Assembly: GCA_902797785.1 (NCBI GenBank)
Contig: CADBUD010000032.1
Span: forward strand, 1 to 16,331
Direction of reading: 5' to 3'
DNA length: 16,331 nt
Origin: an uncultured Lachnospiraceae bacterium
GTDB lineage: Bacteria; Bacillota; Clostridia; Lachnospirales; Lachnospiraceae
How positions within the stretch are numbered: the stretch's first letter is position 1; each line of letters opens with the position of its first letter. The notes under the pieces were generated by a model. It saw nothing but the letters and a program-made list of their open reading frames with translations, searched no databases and was not told the origin of the DNA. The position numbers and the translations under genes were made by a program. Shown in pieces: positions 1 through 6,335 of the stretch.

Positions 1-661
1 AAAAGACCCAATATACCAGATAGGCTAAGGGAATCAAAAGAATCGGAAGGATCGTATGCGCCATGATTGCCGGATGCAGACCTGTAATCTGCGAAATTGC
101 TGCAACAAAGACCGGAAACGGTGAGGTAAAATAACGCCACGGGAAATGCGAATATAACCTTCCGGTATATGGATCGATGACATACATGCTATGCTCGGAC
201 CAGGTTGTTACCGCCGTCGCCACGTAGAATGAATCATCATCATCCACATGGGAAAACACCGTAAGCATCACGGTCTGAAAAAGAATCCCTATCACTGCCA
301 GACAGAGCATCAGGTTTTTTTTCTCCCAAATAAACAGAAGTGAAGCCTTTAACTTTTCCCTGATGCCAGCCCATCTTTTTTTCCAAAGCAAAAAAATCAT
401 GGAGGCTGCGCCGCAGCCAAATAGGAATACCAGCCAGAATACCACCAGCCAGAGAAAGCTGCACTTGAGCAAAATCATAGGAAGCGCAAGCGCCCAAAAA
501 GAAGCCAGCATAAAAAGGATGCCATATAAATAAGCAAAAAGAAGGCTCTCTTTTGGCTGTCCATTTTCCTGCAATGCTAAAAGCGGAAGGCCTAAAATCA
601 CTGGCAGAACTACCAGCCACAGGAGCACGAAAACGATCTGTAACGGTCCTATCATTCCCAT
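1..661 (-). CDS. Multi-pass membrane protein, DUF6077/GT-C-like, 3' end cut by the window
   Basis: The open frame begins with ATG at 661, after an AGGAGG ribosome site at about 670-675, and runs off the left edge after about 220 codons without a stop. Hydrophobic segments lie near residues 6-30, 39-66, 68-93 and 118-137, with more near 181-220. Straight after the fourth comes an acidic motif HVDDDDSFYV (138-147), which would sit at the outer membrane face; GT-C glycosyltransferases carry acidic catalytic residues in their first outer loop. I associate this layout with the uncharacterised DUF6077 family of clostridial membrane proteins, from memory and not from a search. Position at the end of a glycan cluster supports a role in transferring or assembling a surface sugar. 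A 126-residue frame over 240-620 is a shadow of this gene. Met3 is an alternative start. Confidence 0.82.
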   Translation of the reverse strand, partial: MGMIGPLQIVFVLLWLVVLPVILGLPLLALQENGQPKESLLFAYLYGILFMLASFWALALPMILLKCSFLWLVVFWLVFLFGCGAASMIFLLWKKRWAGIREKLKASLLFIWEKKNLMLCLAVIGILFQTVMLTVFSHVDDDDSFYVATAVTTWSEHSMYVIDPYTGRLYSHFPWRYFTSPFPVFVAAISQITGLHPAIMAHTILPILLIPLAYLVYWVF

Positions 662-677
662 AAGAGATTCCTCCTCT

Positions 678-810
678 GTAAACATCAGTTTATATCTGAT
701 TTACTCTGTCTACGGTGTATGCAGACAAAGCTCCAGTGGAGCTTTATCTGTAGGATGCCAGTGGGGTCAACCACTCACACTTCGTGTTCGCGGGACAGTA
801 CTAGGCTCCC
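678..810. repeat. Intergenic cluster of four or five adjacent inverted repeats
   Basis: The 153-base gap between two genes is packed with dyads. (1) 678-704: GTAAA-(CA)-TCAG pairs with CTGATTTAC around a 7-base loop. (2) 727-745: AAAGCTCC and GGAGCTTT around AGT, extended by CAGA/TCTG at 722-750 with one mismatch. (3) 760-775: AGTGG and CCACT around GGTCAA. (4) 777-787: ACAC and GTGT around TTC. (5) 792-810: GGGA and TCCC around the palindrome AGTACT. No T-tract follows any stem on the minus strand, so this is not a standard intrinsic terminator. It could be a structured 5' leader for the membrane-protein gene or a dispersed intergenic repeat. On the minus strand TTGACC (770-765), 16 bases, GATAAA (748-743) is a weak promoter candidate inside it. 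Confidence 0.75.
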
Positions 811-814
811 TTTG

Positions 815-1612
815 TTATGGATTATATTTTCCGGCTGCGTTTTTGAGCAAAATCTTCATCAGCTCCAGATTTCCGCGGATCATACTGATCTTTGTCGGTG
901 TCTTCTGCCCCCGCGGCGGATATCGCCTTGTCACCGGGATTTCACAAGTCTTATATCCCAGCTGGGATGCTCTTACGGAAAGGTATGCCAAAAGCTCATA
1001 TCCCATAAAGCAATCGCGAAATGGTGCTGTCCTTTCATCTCTTAGATATCTGGCCGAATACGCCCGAAAATTGTTCGTGGAATCCGTAAATCTCTCTCCC
1101 GCAGTCAGAGAAATGACCGGGGCGTGAATCAACTTAACCGAGAGATACCGCATCCATGGGGTTCGCACTGCCCTCCCCCCCAAAATGAACCGGGAGCCCT
1201 GAACAAAATCATAGCCTTCTTCCAGCTTTTCGATAAAATGGACTGTATCTTCAATGCTGTCCTTGTTGTTCCCATCGATGGTAATGATTCCATCATACTC
1301 TTCTAAGAGTGCAAAATAAAATCCCATCCGAAGCTGCGCGCCCTGTTTTCCGGGACCTGTTTTGGTCAAAAGAGCTCGTACCCCCATTTTTTTAAGAGCA
1401 GCGGGAGACATCGAGCCATCCTCCGACCCACCGTCGCACAGAATCAGATCCGCATACTGATCGACCTGATATTTTTTTGCGCGGTACAACTCCTTCCGAA
1501 TCCGTTCTCCCTCATTGATTACTGGGATGCAGACCGCATAGTCTGACGTCTTTGGTGCCAGCCGGATACATTCAAAATCCGGCACTCCCTCTATTTTAAC
1601 ATATTTTTCCAT
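815..1612 (-). CDS. GT2-family glycosyltransferase (soluble)
   Basis: A 265-residue GT-A-fold glycosyltransferase. The N-terminal half shows the nucleotide-sugar pattern CIPVINEGERI (28-38), CDGGSEDGS (59-67) and the DXD-like site IDGN (112-115), where the metal and sugar-diphosphate would bind; GPGKQGAQLRMG (87-98) resembles the GKG..A...G stretch of DPM/DPG-synthase-like enzymes. No membrane segment is evident, so it should act at the inner membrane face. I chose ATG at 1612 because AGAGGT lies 8-9 bases upstream; an in-frame ATG at 1633 has no ribosome site and overlaps the upstream gene further. With the 1612 start it overlaps the sugar-isomerase gene by 17 bases, implying coupled translation. 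The acceptor and donor are unknown. It holds a G7 run (1175-1181) within coding sequence. Confidence 0.88.
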   Translation of the reverse strand: MEKYVKIEGVPDFECIRLAPKTSDYAVCIPVINEGERIRKELYRAKKYQVDQYADLILCDGGSEDGSMSPAALKKMGVRALLTKTGPGKQGAQLRMGFYFALLEEYDGIITIDGNNKDSIEDTVHFIEKLEEGYDFVQGSRFILGGRAVRTPWMRYLSVKLIHAPVISLTAGERFTDSTNNFRAYSARYLRDERTAPFRDCFMGYELLAYLSVRASQLGYKTCEIPVTRRYPPRGQKTPTKISMIRGNLELMKILLKNAAGKYNP

Positions 1613-2399
1613 TTGAAAACACCTCTGCCACATAATCCATTGCCTGAAAAATTTCCTCCCTGGATGCCCCGCTCTTCATCTCAATGGAAACTGCCCCCAC
1701 ATACTCCATCTGTGTCAGCAGTCCGGCCAGCTCCCGATGGAGCCCGCGTTTTTTTATCACCGCCAGATGCGGTTCACTGATGTGGACATGATGAATCCAG
1801 TCCCTCTCCTTTAGAAGCCAGGAAATTTCCTCCTGATTGCACAGGATCGTTCCCAGATCCAGGTTGATCTTGCATCCCGGTGATGACAGCTGTTTCACAA
1901 AATCCAAGGCTTCCCGGGTCGTTGTCAGGAAATTCGTATGGTAAATTGCCGGATTCGCTTCCATAGCGATTACCACACCGGCTGCAGCGGCATATGCACC
2001 TGCCTCCTCAAAAAAATCATGCAGCAGCTTTAAATCTTCTTCCTGTTCGACCGTCCGCGCCGTGGGATTTCCAAAAACAAGATTTTTACAGGAAATCTCC
2101 TTTGCAAAATCTATTGCCTGCTTTGTATAATCTAAGAGTTCCAGATATTTTTCTCTGCTCTCCGCGATCCGTCCTGTCTTGCCATACCACAGTGACTGCA
2201 TGGAAACAAGGGAAATTCCCCGCTCCTTTAGTTTTTTTGCTTCGACTCCTGCCCTCTTCGTCTCCTCATAAGGGTGCTTGGAGGACAGCCATCTCGTCGG
2301 CGCGATTTCCAGTCCGGTCACTCCCTGGCTCAGCATATGCTCATATACTGCTTCATCCAGCTCCTGCCCCCATGCAATGTCGGAAATTGCCAGTTTCAT
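1596..2399 (-). CDS. Sugar phosphate isomerase/epimerase-like TIM-barrel protein
   Basis: A 267-residue protein of the xylose-isomerase-like TIM-barrel superfamily (AP_endonuc_2 fold). Candidate divalent-metal ligands appear in the expected order along the barrel: GLEIAPT (Glu31), MEANP (Glu147), NLDLG (Asp181), HVHISEP (His204/His206) and SIEMK (Glu240). Such enzymes isomerise or epimerise ketoses or inositol derivatives; here the cluster context suggests making or recycling a sugar for the surface glycan (inference, substrate unknown). The start ATG at 2399 overlaps the stop of the upstream SDR gene in the 4-base form ATGA, with AGGTGA as ribosome site, so the two are very likely translated as a pair and may act in sequence. 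Length is normal for the family and no key residue is obviously missing. Confidence 0.88.
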   Translation of the reverse strand: MKLAISDIAWGQELDEAVYEHMLSQGVTGLEIAPTRWLSSKHPYEETKRAGVEAKKLKERGISLVSMQSLWYGKTGRIAESREKYLELLDYTKQAIDFAKEISCKNLVFGNPTARTVEQEEDLKLLHDFFEEAGAYAAAAGVVIAMEANPAIYHTNFLTTTREALDFVKQLSSPGCKINLDLGTILCNQEEISWLLKERDWIHHVHISEPHLAVIKKRGLHRELAGLLTQMEYVGAVSIEMKSGASREEIFQAMDYVAEVFSNGKIC

Positions 2400-3337
2400 A
2401 TGCTTTCACCTGCCATTTCCTGCTCAGCAAAGTCTTTGATTCTTTTTAATATATCCATTTTTTCATATAAATATCCATTCGCCCCGCCGAACCGGCCGGC
2501 ATATTTCGTCCGCAGATCATACTGCACAGGCTCTTTGGATATTTCATTGACAAACGTTTTGCCTCCGGTCAGAAATTCATATATCTTTGCTGCAGATACC
2601 GGCTCGCTTGTGAGATTGAATACGGGAATATCCTGATCCTTTAACTTTACGATCCACTCCCATAAATCTGCTAACGGAAAAAACTGATATTCAGCCCGGC
2701 TGTCCGTAAAGTTCATTGCCGTAAATCCGATCCGCAAAAATGCCTGCTTTGCCTCTTCTTTTTCCTTTAAAGACAGCGGACAGCAGCGATAAAATCCATT
2801 CTCCTGCTTTTCATAATACGAGCGCAGAACCGGCTCCTGCTCAGAAAGCTCTAAAAATTTGTCCTCCGTCAGCATGGAGGGGATGACATGACAATAATCA
2901 TACAAAAAGTTTTTCTTTAGATTTTTCCCGAACAGCGCCGGGAGACGAAGAATCAGGACATCATCAAATTCCTCCCTCACCCATTCTTCTAATAATTGTC
3001 TGTGATATCCATAGGCAAAGGAAGCATCCTTTTCCATCACAGAATCCTCATCCTTTTCTTTTGAATCCTGATATACATCAATGGTAGAAATCAGAACCAG
3101 CTTTTGCGGCTGGATCTTTTTCATATTTTCCAAAGCTTCCTCTGCCAGCCTTTTGTCCTCTTTCGGGAAACGGTTCGCCAGATATTTTTCTGCCCTCATC
3201 CCGGCGTAGACCAAAAGCTTTGGAGCGCTGCCATAGGCCTCTTCTACATCGGTGGAATGCACCGCTTGGGAAAAGGTATGGCTGCTCATTAAATTGCTCC
3301 CCACAAAACCGGTAGAACCTACCAGACAGTCTTCCAT
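2396..3337 (-). CDS. NAD-dependent epimerase/dehydratase-like SDR protein
   Basis: A 313-residue extended short-chain dehydrogenase. The nucleotide-binding glycine motif GSTGFVG (7-13) opens the Rossmann fold, and LISTIDVY (82-89) supplies the Ser/Thr region. The catalytic Tyr-x3-Lys appears as Tyr109-Gly-Tyr-His-Arg113, so the usual lysine is an arginine. The N-terminus is unusually short before the glycine motif but is supported by AAAGGAG six bases before the ATG. Family members oxidise or reduce nucleotide sugars at C4 or C3, giving epimers, dehydrated or deoxy sugars. It is the first of an ATGA-coupled pair with the TIM-barrel isomerase, which suggests a shared sugar-precursor route (inference). 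The arginine at the active site makes altered or reductase-like chemistry possible; its effect cannot be judged from sequence. Confidence 0.87.
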   Translation of the reverse strand: MEDCLVGSTGFVGSNLMSSHTFSQAVHSTDVEEAYGSAPKLLVYAGMRAEKYLANRFPKEDKRLAEEALENMKKIQPQKLVLISTIDVYQDSKEKDEDSVMEKDASFAYGYHRQLLEEWVREEFDDVLILRLPALFGKNLKKNFLYDYCHVIPSMLTEDKFLELSEQEPVLRSYYEKQENGFYRCCPLSLKEKEEAKQAFLRIGFTAMNFTDSRAEYQFFPLADLWEWIVKLKDQDIPVFNLTSEPVSAAKIYEFLTGGKTFVNEISKEPVQYDLRTKYAGRFGGANGYLYEKMDILKRIKDFAEQEMAGESI

Positions 3338-3380
3338 AACTTACTCCTTTACTATATATGATTTGCCATTTTTTTGTATC

Positions 3381-4331
3381 TTAATCCTGAAGAATTGTTT
3401 CCTGAATGATAAATCTCGGGCGCTGTTTCACCTCATTATATATTTTTCCAATATATTCGCCGATGATCCCCATGCAGAAAATCTGAAGTCCGCCGAAGAA
3501 ACAGAGCAGCACGATCATCGTTGCCCAGCCCGGCATCGTTCCACCGGTAAAATATCCTGCTATGACAAAAATCAAATAAATGATACTCGCCAGACATGTC
3601 AAAAGACCGACCATGGTAATCATGCGCAGCGGCTTTACACTGCAGGAGGTAATTCCCTCAATGGCAAAGGAAATCATTTTTCCCAGCGGGTATTTGGACT
3701 CTCCGGCAAAACGTTCATTTCTCACATACTCCACCGTCGCCGTTTTCAGCCCGATCATCGGAATGATTCCTCGCAGGAAAAGATTGACCTCCTTAAAGCC
3801 AGCCAGCTCCTCTAACGCCCGTTTGCTCATCAGTCGGTAATCCGCGTGATTATATACCATATCCACTCCAAGCGCCCCCATCAGCCGGTAAAAGGCCAGC
3901 GCCGTGTTCTTTTTAAAGAAAGTATCCGTCGCCCGGGAGCTGCGGACTCCGTAAACGATATCCGCACCGTCTAAATACTCCTTTACGAAACGATCCACCG
4001 CATCGATATCATCCTGAAGATCCGCATCCATGGAAATTACCATATCCGCATATTCCTTTGCCGTCATCAGTCCTGCCAAAAGGGCGTTCTGATGTCCACG
4101 GTTCTTTGCCAGATTCACTCCCGTAACGTAATGATTCTTCTCATATAATTCTTTAATGATTTCCCATGTCCGATCCTTGGAGCCATCGTTCACCAGCATG
4201 ATCTTACTGTTTTTTGCTGCCATCCCCTGTTCGATCAGAGCATCCATCTTTTTGCTCAGTCTGGAAACGGTCTCATGTAGTACCTCCTCCTCATTATAAC
4301 AGGGAATGACTACAAATAGTCTGTTGTTCAT
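3381..4331 (-). CDS. GtrB/DPM1-like membrane GT2 (polyprenyl-phosphate sugar synthase)
   Basis: A 316-residue GT2 with the full GtrB layout: IPCYNEEEV (9-17), VNDGSKD (47-53), NRGHQNALLAG (77-87), the DXD site MDADLQDD (101-108), then two membrane segments near 230-258 and 268-293 ending in GIIGEYIGKIYNEVKQRP. Family members (E. coli GtrB, B. subtilis CsbB/YkoT, Dpm1) move a sugar from UDP-sugar to undecaprenyl phosphate on the inner membrane face. All recognisable catalytic motifs are intact. The partner flippase would be the GtrA-family protein at 9939-10451 and the outer-face transferase the GT-C-like protein at 8520-9926. AAAGGA upstream of ATG 4331 supports the start. A 96-base gap with a strong dyad separates it from the upstream gene. 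The sugar is not predictable. Confidence 0.93.
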   Translation of the reverse strand: MNNRLFVVIPCYNEEEVLHETVSRLSKKMDALIEQGMAAKNSKIMLVNDGSKDRTWEIIKELYEKNHYVTGVNLAKNRGHQNALLAGLMTAKEYADMVISMDADLQDDIDAVDRFVKEYLDGADIVYGVRSSRATDTFFKKNTALAFYRLMGALGVDMVYNHADYRLMSKRALEELAGFKEVNLFLRGIIPMIGLKTATVEYVRNERFAGESKYPLGKMISFAIEGITSCSVKPLRMITMVGLLTCLASIIYLIFVIAGYFTGGTMPGWATMIVLLCFFGGLQIFCMGIIGEYIGKIYNEVKQRPRFIIQETILQD

Positions 4332-4381
4332 AATAAAAATCCTTTCTTCTGCCTAGGCATATAAATCAACACATCATTCTA

Positions 4382-4419
4382 ACTCATGAACGAAATGGCT
4401 TACCATTTTATTCATGAGT
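4382..4419. repeat. 15-pair inverted repeat in the 4332-4427 spacer
   Basis: ACTCATGAA (4382-4390) pairs with TTCATGAGT (4411-4419). Inside it, after a CG/TA internal loop, AAATGG (4393-4398) pairs with CCATTT (4403-4408) around the tetraloop CTTA. No T-tract follows on either strand, so it is not a classic terminator. It lies just after the stop of one GT2 gene and before the next, where it could shape mRNA processing or partial termination. The same spacer has a 10-base palindrome TGCCTAGGCA at 4350-4359. Confidence 0.8.
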
Positions 4420-4427
4420 AGTAACAT

Positions 4428-5237
4428 TTAATCATATGTCTTATAGGCATTGATATAAAACTTCATAATAATCTTACAGATCCATTCCGGCCAGAACTGG
4501 CGGAACATATAGATATCATCTGCTTCTCTGGTATGATTAACAATAAATTCTTTTGTCGTCGCTCCCTCATAGACCCGATAGTAGGTCAGGGGAATATCAA
4601 TATAACAAAATCTTCCCGGATATCCTGCCAGTTTTGTAAAGGTATCCCAATCCAGAGAAAATTTGAGCTTTGAAGTAAAGACGGTGTCGCCCAGCTTTTT
4701 CTTATGATAGGTCACCGTCGGACAGCAGATTGAGTTTCCGAAGGAAAGGCATCTCCTGCGGACAAATTTTCTGCCGGCCAGCGTCTTATTCTTCAGTGGC
4801 AGGCGGAAGAATCTTCTCAGCTTACTGTTGATGTCCCGTTTTCCGATCTTTCCCCCCTTGATGGGAAGATAGTCCGTCATTACCATGGTAATATCTTCGC
4901 TGTCCGTCTTGGTATATTCCAAAAGCTTCTCTACATAATGTTTGTTGTAGATGTCATCCTGATGAGCCACTGTGACCCACTCTGTTTTTGCTAAATTATA
5001 GGCATAATTCCAGTCATCCTGAATATCGCTCGGCTGATTCGTAAAATACAGCGGCAGATGATATTTTTTTGCCAGCCCTTCAATGTGCGCATTCGGCGTT
5101 GACGTAGAAATCAGAATATTCGTCTTCACCGACTGGCTAAGTAAGGATTTTAGACAGGTCTCCAAATGTGGAGATTCTTTATAAGCGCACACAGCAAAGG
5201 TGTGATTCGTATCATATGCTACGTTAACTTCATCCAT
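4428..5237 (-). CDS. GT2-family glycosyltransferase (soluble, AHQDD type)
   Basis: A 269-residue GT-A glycosyltransferase. The N-terminus has FAVCAYKESPHLETCLKSLLSQS, split as VCAYKES (16-22) and the following helix, typical of enzymes that begin with a strand and an acidic loop. DIQDDWNYAYNLA (71-83) and the metal-binding motif AHQDD (91-95) follow; the later LDWDTFTKLAGYPG region fits the acceptor half. No membrane segment is predicted, so it should work on a lipid-linked or cell-wall acceptor at the cytoplasmic face. A strong AGGAGG site sits about 9 bases before ATG 5237. A short open frame ends inside its first codons. The donor sugar is unknown. Basic patches near 150-165 (RRFFRLPLKNK, KFVRRR) could favour membrane-surface association (inference). 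Confidence 0.9.
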   Translation of the reverse strand: MDEVNVAYDTNHTFAVCAYKESPHLETCLKSLLSQSVKTNILISTSTPNAHIEGLAKKYHLPLYFTNQPSDIQDDWNYAYNLAKTEWVTVAHQDDIYNKHYVEKLLEYTKTDSEDITMVMTDYLPIKGGKIGKRDINSKLRRFFRLPLKNKTLAGRKFVRRRCLSFGNSICCPTVTYHKKKLGDTVFTSKLKFSLDWDTFTKLAGYPGRFCYIDIPLTYYRVYEGATTKEFIVNHTREADDIYMFRQFWPEWICKIIMKFYINAYKTYD

Positions 5238-5397
5238 TTTTGTCTCCTCCTGCTTTATCTGTTACAGATTGTGTGCGAAGAAAAACCAGATTTCTCAACA
5301 AAAAGATTCCTTCGCACTCCCATATTGTCATAAAAACAAAAAATCCAACCCAGGCTAACCCCAGGGAAAGAAAAGAATCTGTCTTTGACCCCAACAT
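5230..5397 (-). CDS. Possible 55-residue single-span membrane peptide
   Basis: The 162-base spacer between two GT2 genes is fully covered by an open frame of 55 codons. Its ATG at 5397 lies two bases after the TAA of the upstream gene (TAAGGATG), and its TGA overlaps the start of the downstream gene by 8 bases, an arrangement typical of coupled translation. Residues 10-26 (LSLGLAWVGFFVFMTIW) form a hydrophobic stretch, followed by a second hydrophobic patch (31-40) and a polar tail. There is no good ribosome site, only GGA further upstream, and I recognise no family. The tail codons double as the AGGAGG site of the next gene, so it may simply be spacer sequence. It is not a continuation of the upstream GT2, whose C-terminus looks complete. 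Confidence 0.3.
   Translation of the reverse strand: MLGSKTDSFLSLGLAWVGFFVFMTIWECEGIFLLRNLVFLRTQSVTDKAGGDKNG
5273..5317. repeat. Inverted repeat with 29-base loop in the GT2-GT2 spacer
   Basis: GTGCGAAG (5273-5280) and CTTCGCAC (5310-5317) are exact complements separated by 29 bases. The dyad lies about 35-80 bases upstream of the GT2 start at 5237 on the transcribed strand. The loop is long and not T-rich at its end, so a terminator is unlikely. Confidence 0.45.
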
Positions 5398-5399
5398 CC

Positions 5400-6335
5400 T
5401 TATATTTTCCGAATCGTTTCCACCAGATAACTCTGCTTTTTTAAAACGAACTCCAAAATCAGCGACAAATATTTGATCATCACCGTCAGGATTCCAAAAA
5501 TTCCTAAAAATCCAACCGACAAGAACAGCATCGTGGTCGTCCATCCTTCCACCGGGCGTCCTGTCAAAAAGATAACTACGGTGTAGGCCGCAATGCATCC
5601 TACGAGCAAAATCATCAAAAGTGCCAGCATCAGAGTGAACCGATAGGCTGTATCGGTATATAAGACAATAGAGGTCAAAGCCATTTCCCTGCGATACCGC
5701 CTTGTCTCCTGATTGAGCCGCTTCTCTGTCTTTTTATTCTCATAAACGACCTGTTCCAGAGCCAGACCGGAATTAGCGTACAGGGCTTTTCGATAGGAAA
5801 CAACGATGCTCATATTTCCCACACGATTCACAGCCCTGCGCGACAGGATTCGAAATGTCTCTGTTGATATTTTATTTGCAGATGCAAAATTCCGGTTAAA
5901 GACGCGATAGAACAGCTTCGACGAAGGAAATACGTTCTGCTTTGGCACGGCACTGACAATATCCCGTCCAGAAATGCAATGCTGATATAATTCATACACC
6001 AGTTCCGGCTCAAAGTCAATACATAATCCGTCAAATTCGTAGACATAATCTCCTATGGCAAGATCCATTCCCGCCCGCATGGCTGCTTCCATTCCATGAT
6101 AGATTCCCAGCCGGATCAGGCTGAAAACGCCTTTTTTGCTTCCCTCTTCTTCTTTACATTTTTTTAAGATCTCCTCACAGTCCCCATCGGAAAAATCATC
6201 CACACAGATGATCTCATACTTTAAAAAGTGCCGATCCAGCACTCCGACCAGCATCTTTAGAAATGGATAGAGCTCATCTTCGTTTTGGTGAACATATACA
6301 ACGGCTGAAATAAAATTTTTTTCTTTTTCTATCAT
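5400..6335 (-). CDS. GtrB-like membrane GT2 with degenerate catalytic motifs
   Basis: A 311-residue protein with the GtrB architecture (GT-A domain, then membrane segments near 226-254 and 266-292) but altered motifs. VVYVHQNEDEL (12-22) replaces the usual P-x-YNEE, DDFSDGD (46-52) replaces NDGSKD, and the DXD site reads YEFDGLCID (99-107), keeping one aspartate where the intact paralogue at 3381 has MDADLQD. GIYHGMEAAMRAG (77-89) matches the NRGHQNALLAG region only loosely. It may be inactive or use another donor; a pseudo-enzyme partner to the intact GtrB-like protein is possible (inference). ATG 6335 overlaps the stop of the SGNH gene as ATGA. The C-terminus resembles that of GtrB proteins, so the gene looks full length. 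Confidence 0.87.
   Translation of the reverse strand: MIEKEKNFISAVVYVHQNEDELYPFLKMLVGVLDRHFLKYEIICVDDFSDGDCEEILKKCKEEEGSKKGVFSLIRLGIYHGMEAAMRAGMDLAIGDYVYEFDGLCIDFEPELVYELYQHCISGRDIVSAVPKQNVFPSSKLFYRVFNRNFASANKISTETFRILSRRAVNRVGNMSIVVSYRKALYANSGLALEQVVYENKKTEKRLNQETRRYRREMALTSIVLYTDTAYRFTLMLALLMILLVGCIAAYTVVIFLTGRPVEGWTTTMLFLSVGFLGIFGILTVMIKYLSLILEFVLKKQSYLVETIRKI

Noticed and set aside
240..620. 126-residue minus-strand frame
   Set aside because: It overlaps the longer frame starting at 661, which has a strong ribosome site, membrane segments and an acidic motif; the 126-residue product is Ser/Gly/Phe-rich with no recognisable pattern.
719..1306. Plus-strand frames at 719-1045, 843-1127 and 1124-1306
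   Set aside because: They lie across a hairpin-rich spacer and antisense to a clear GT2 gene, and their products have no family resemblance.
5230..5598. 122-residue frame read as a frameshifted extension of the GtrB-like gene at 5400-6335
   Set aside because: The GtrB-like protein ends with a normal C-terminus after its second span, and the 5' part of the 122-residue frame is only its shadow. Only the part after 5397 is kept as a weak small-ORF candidate.
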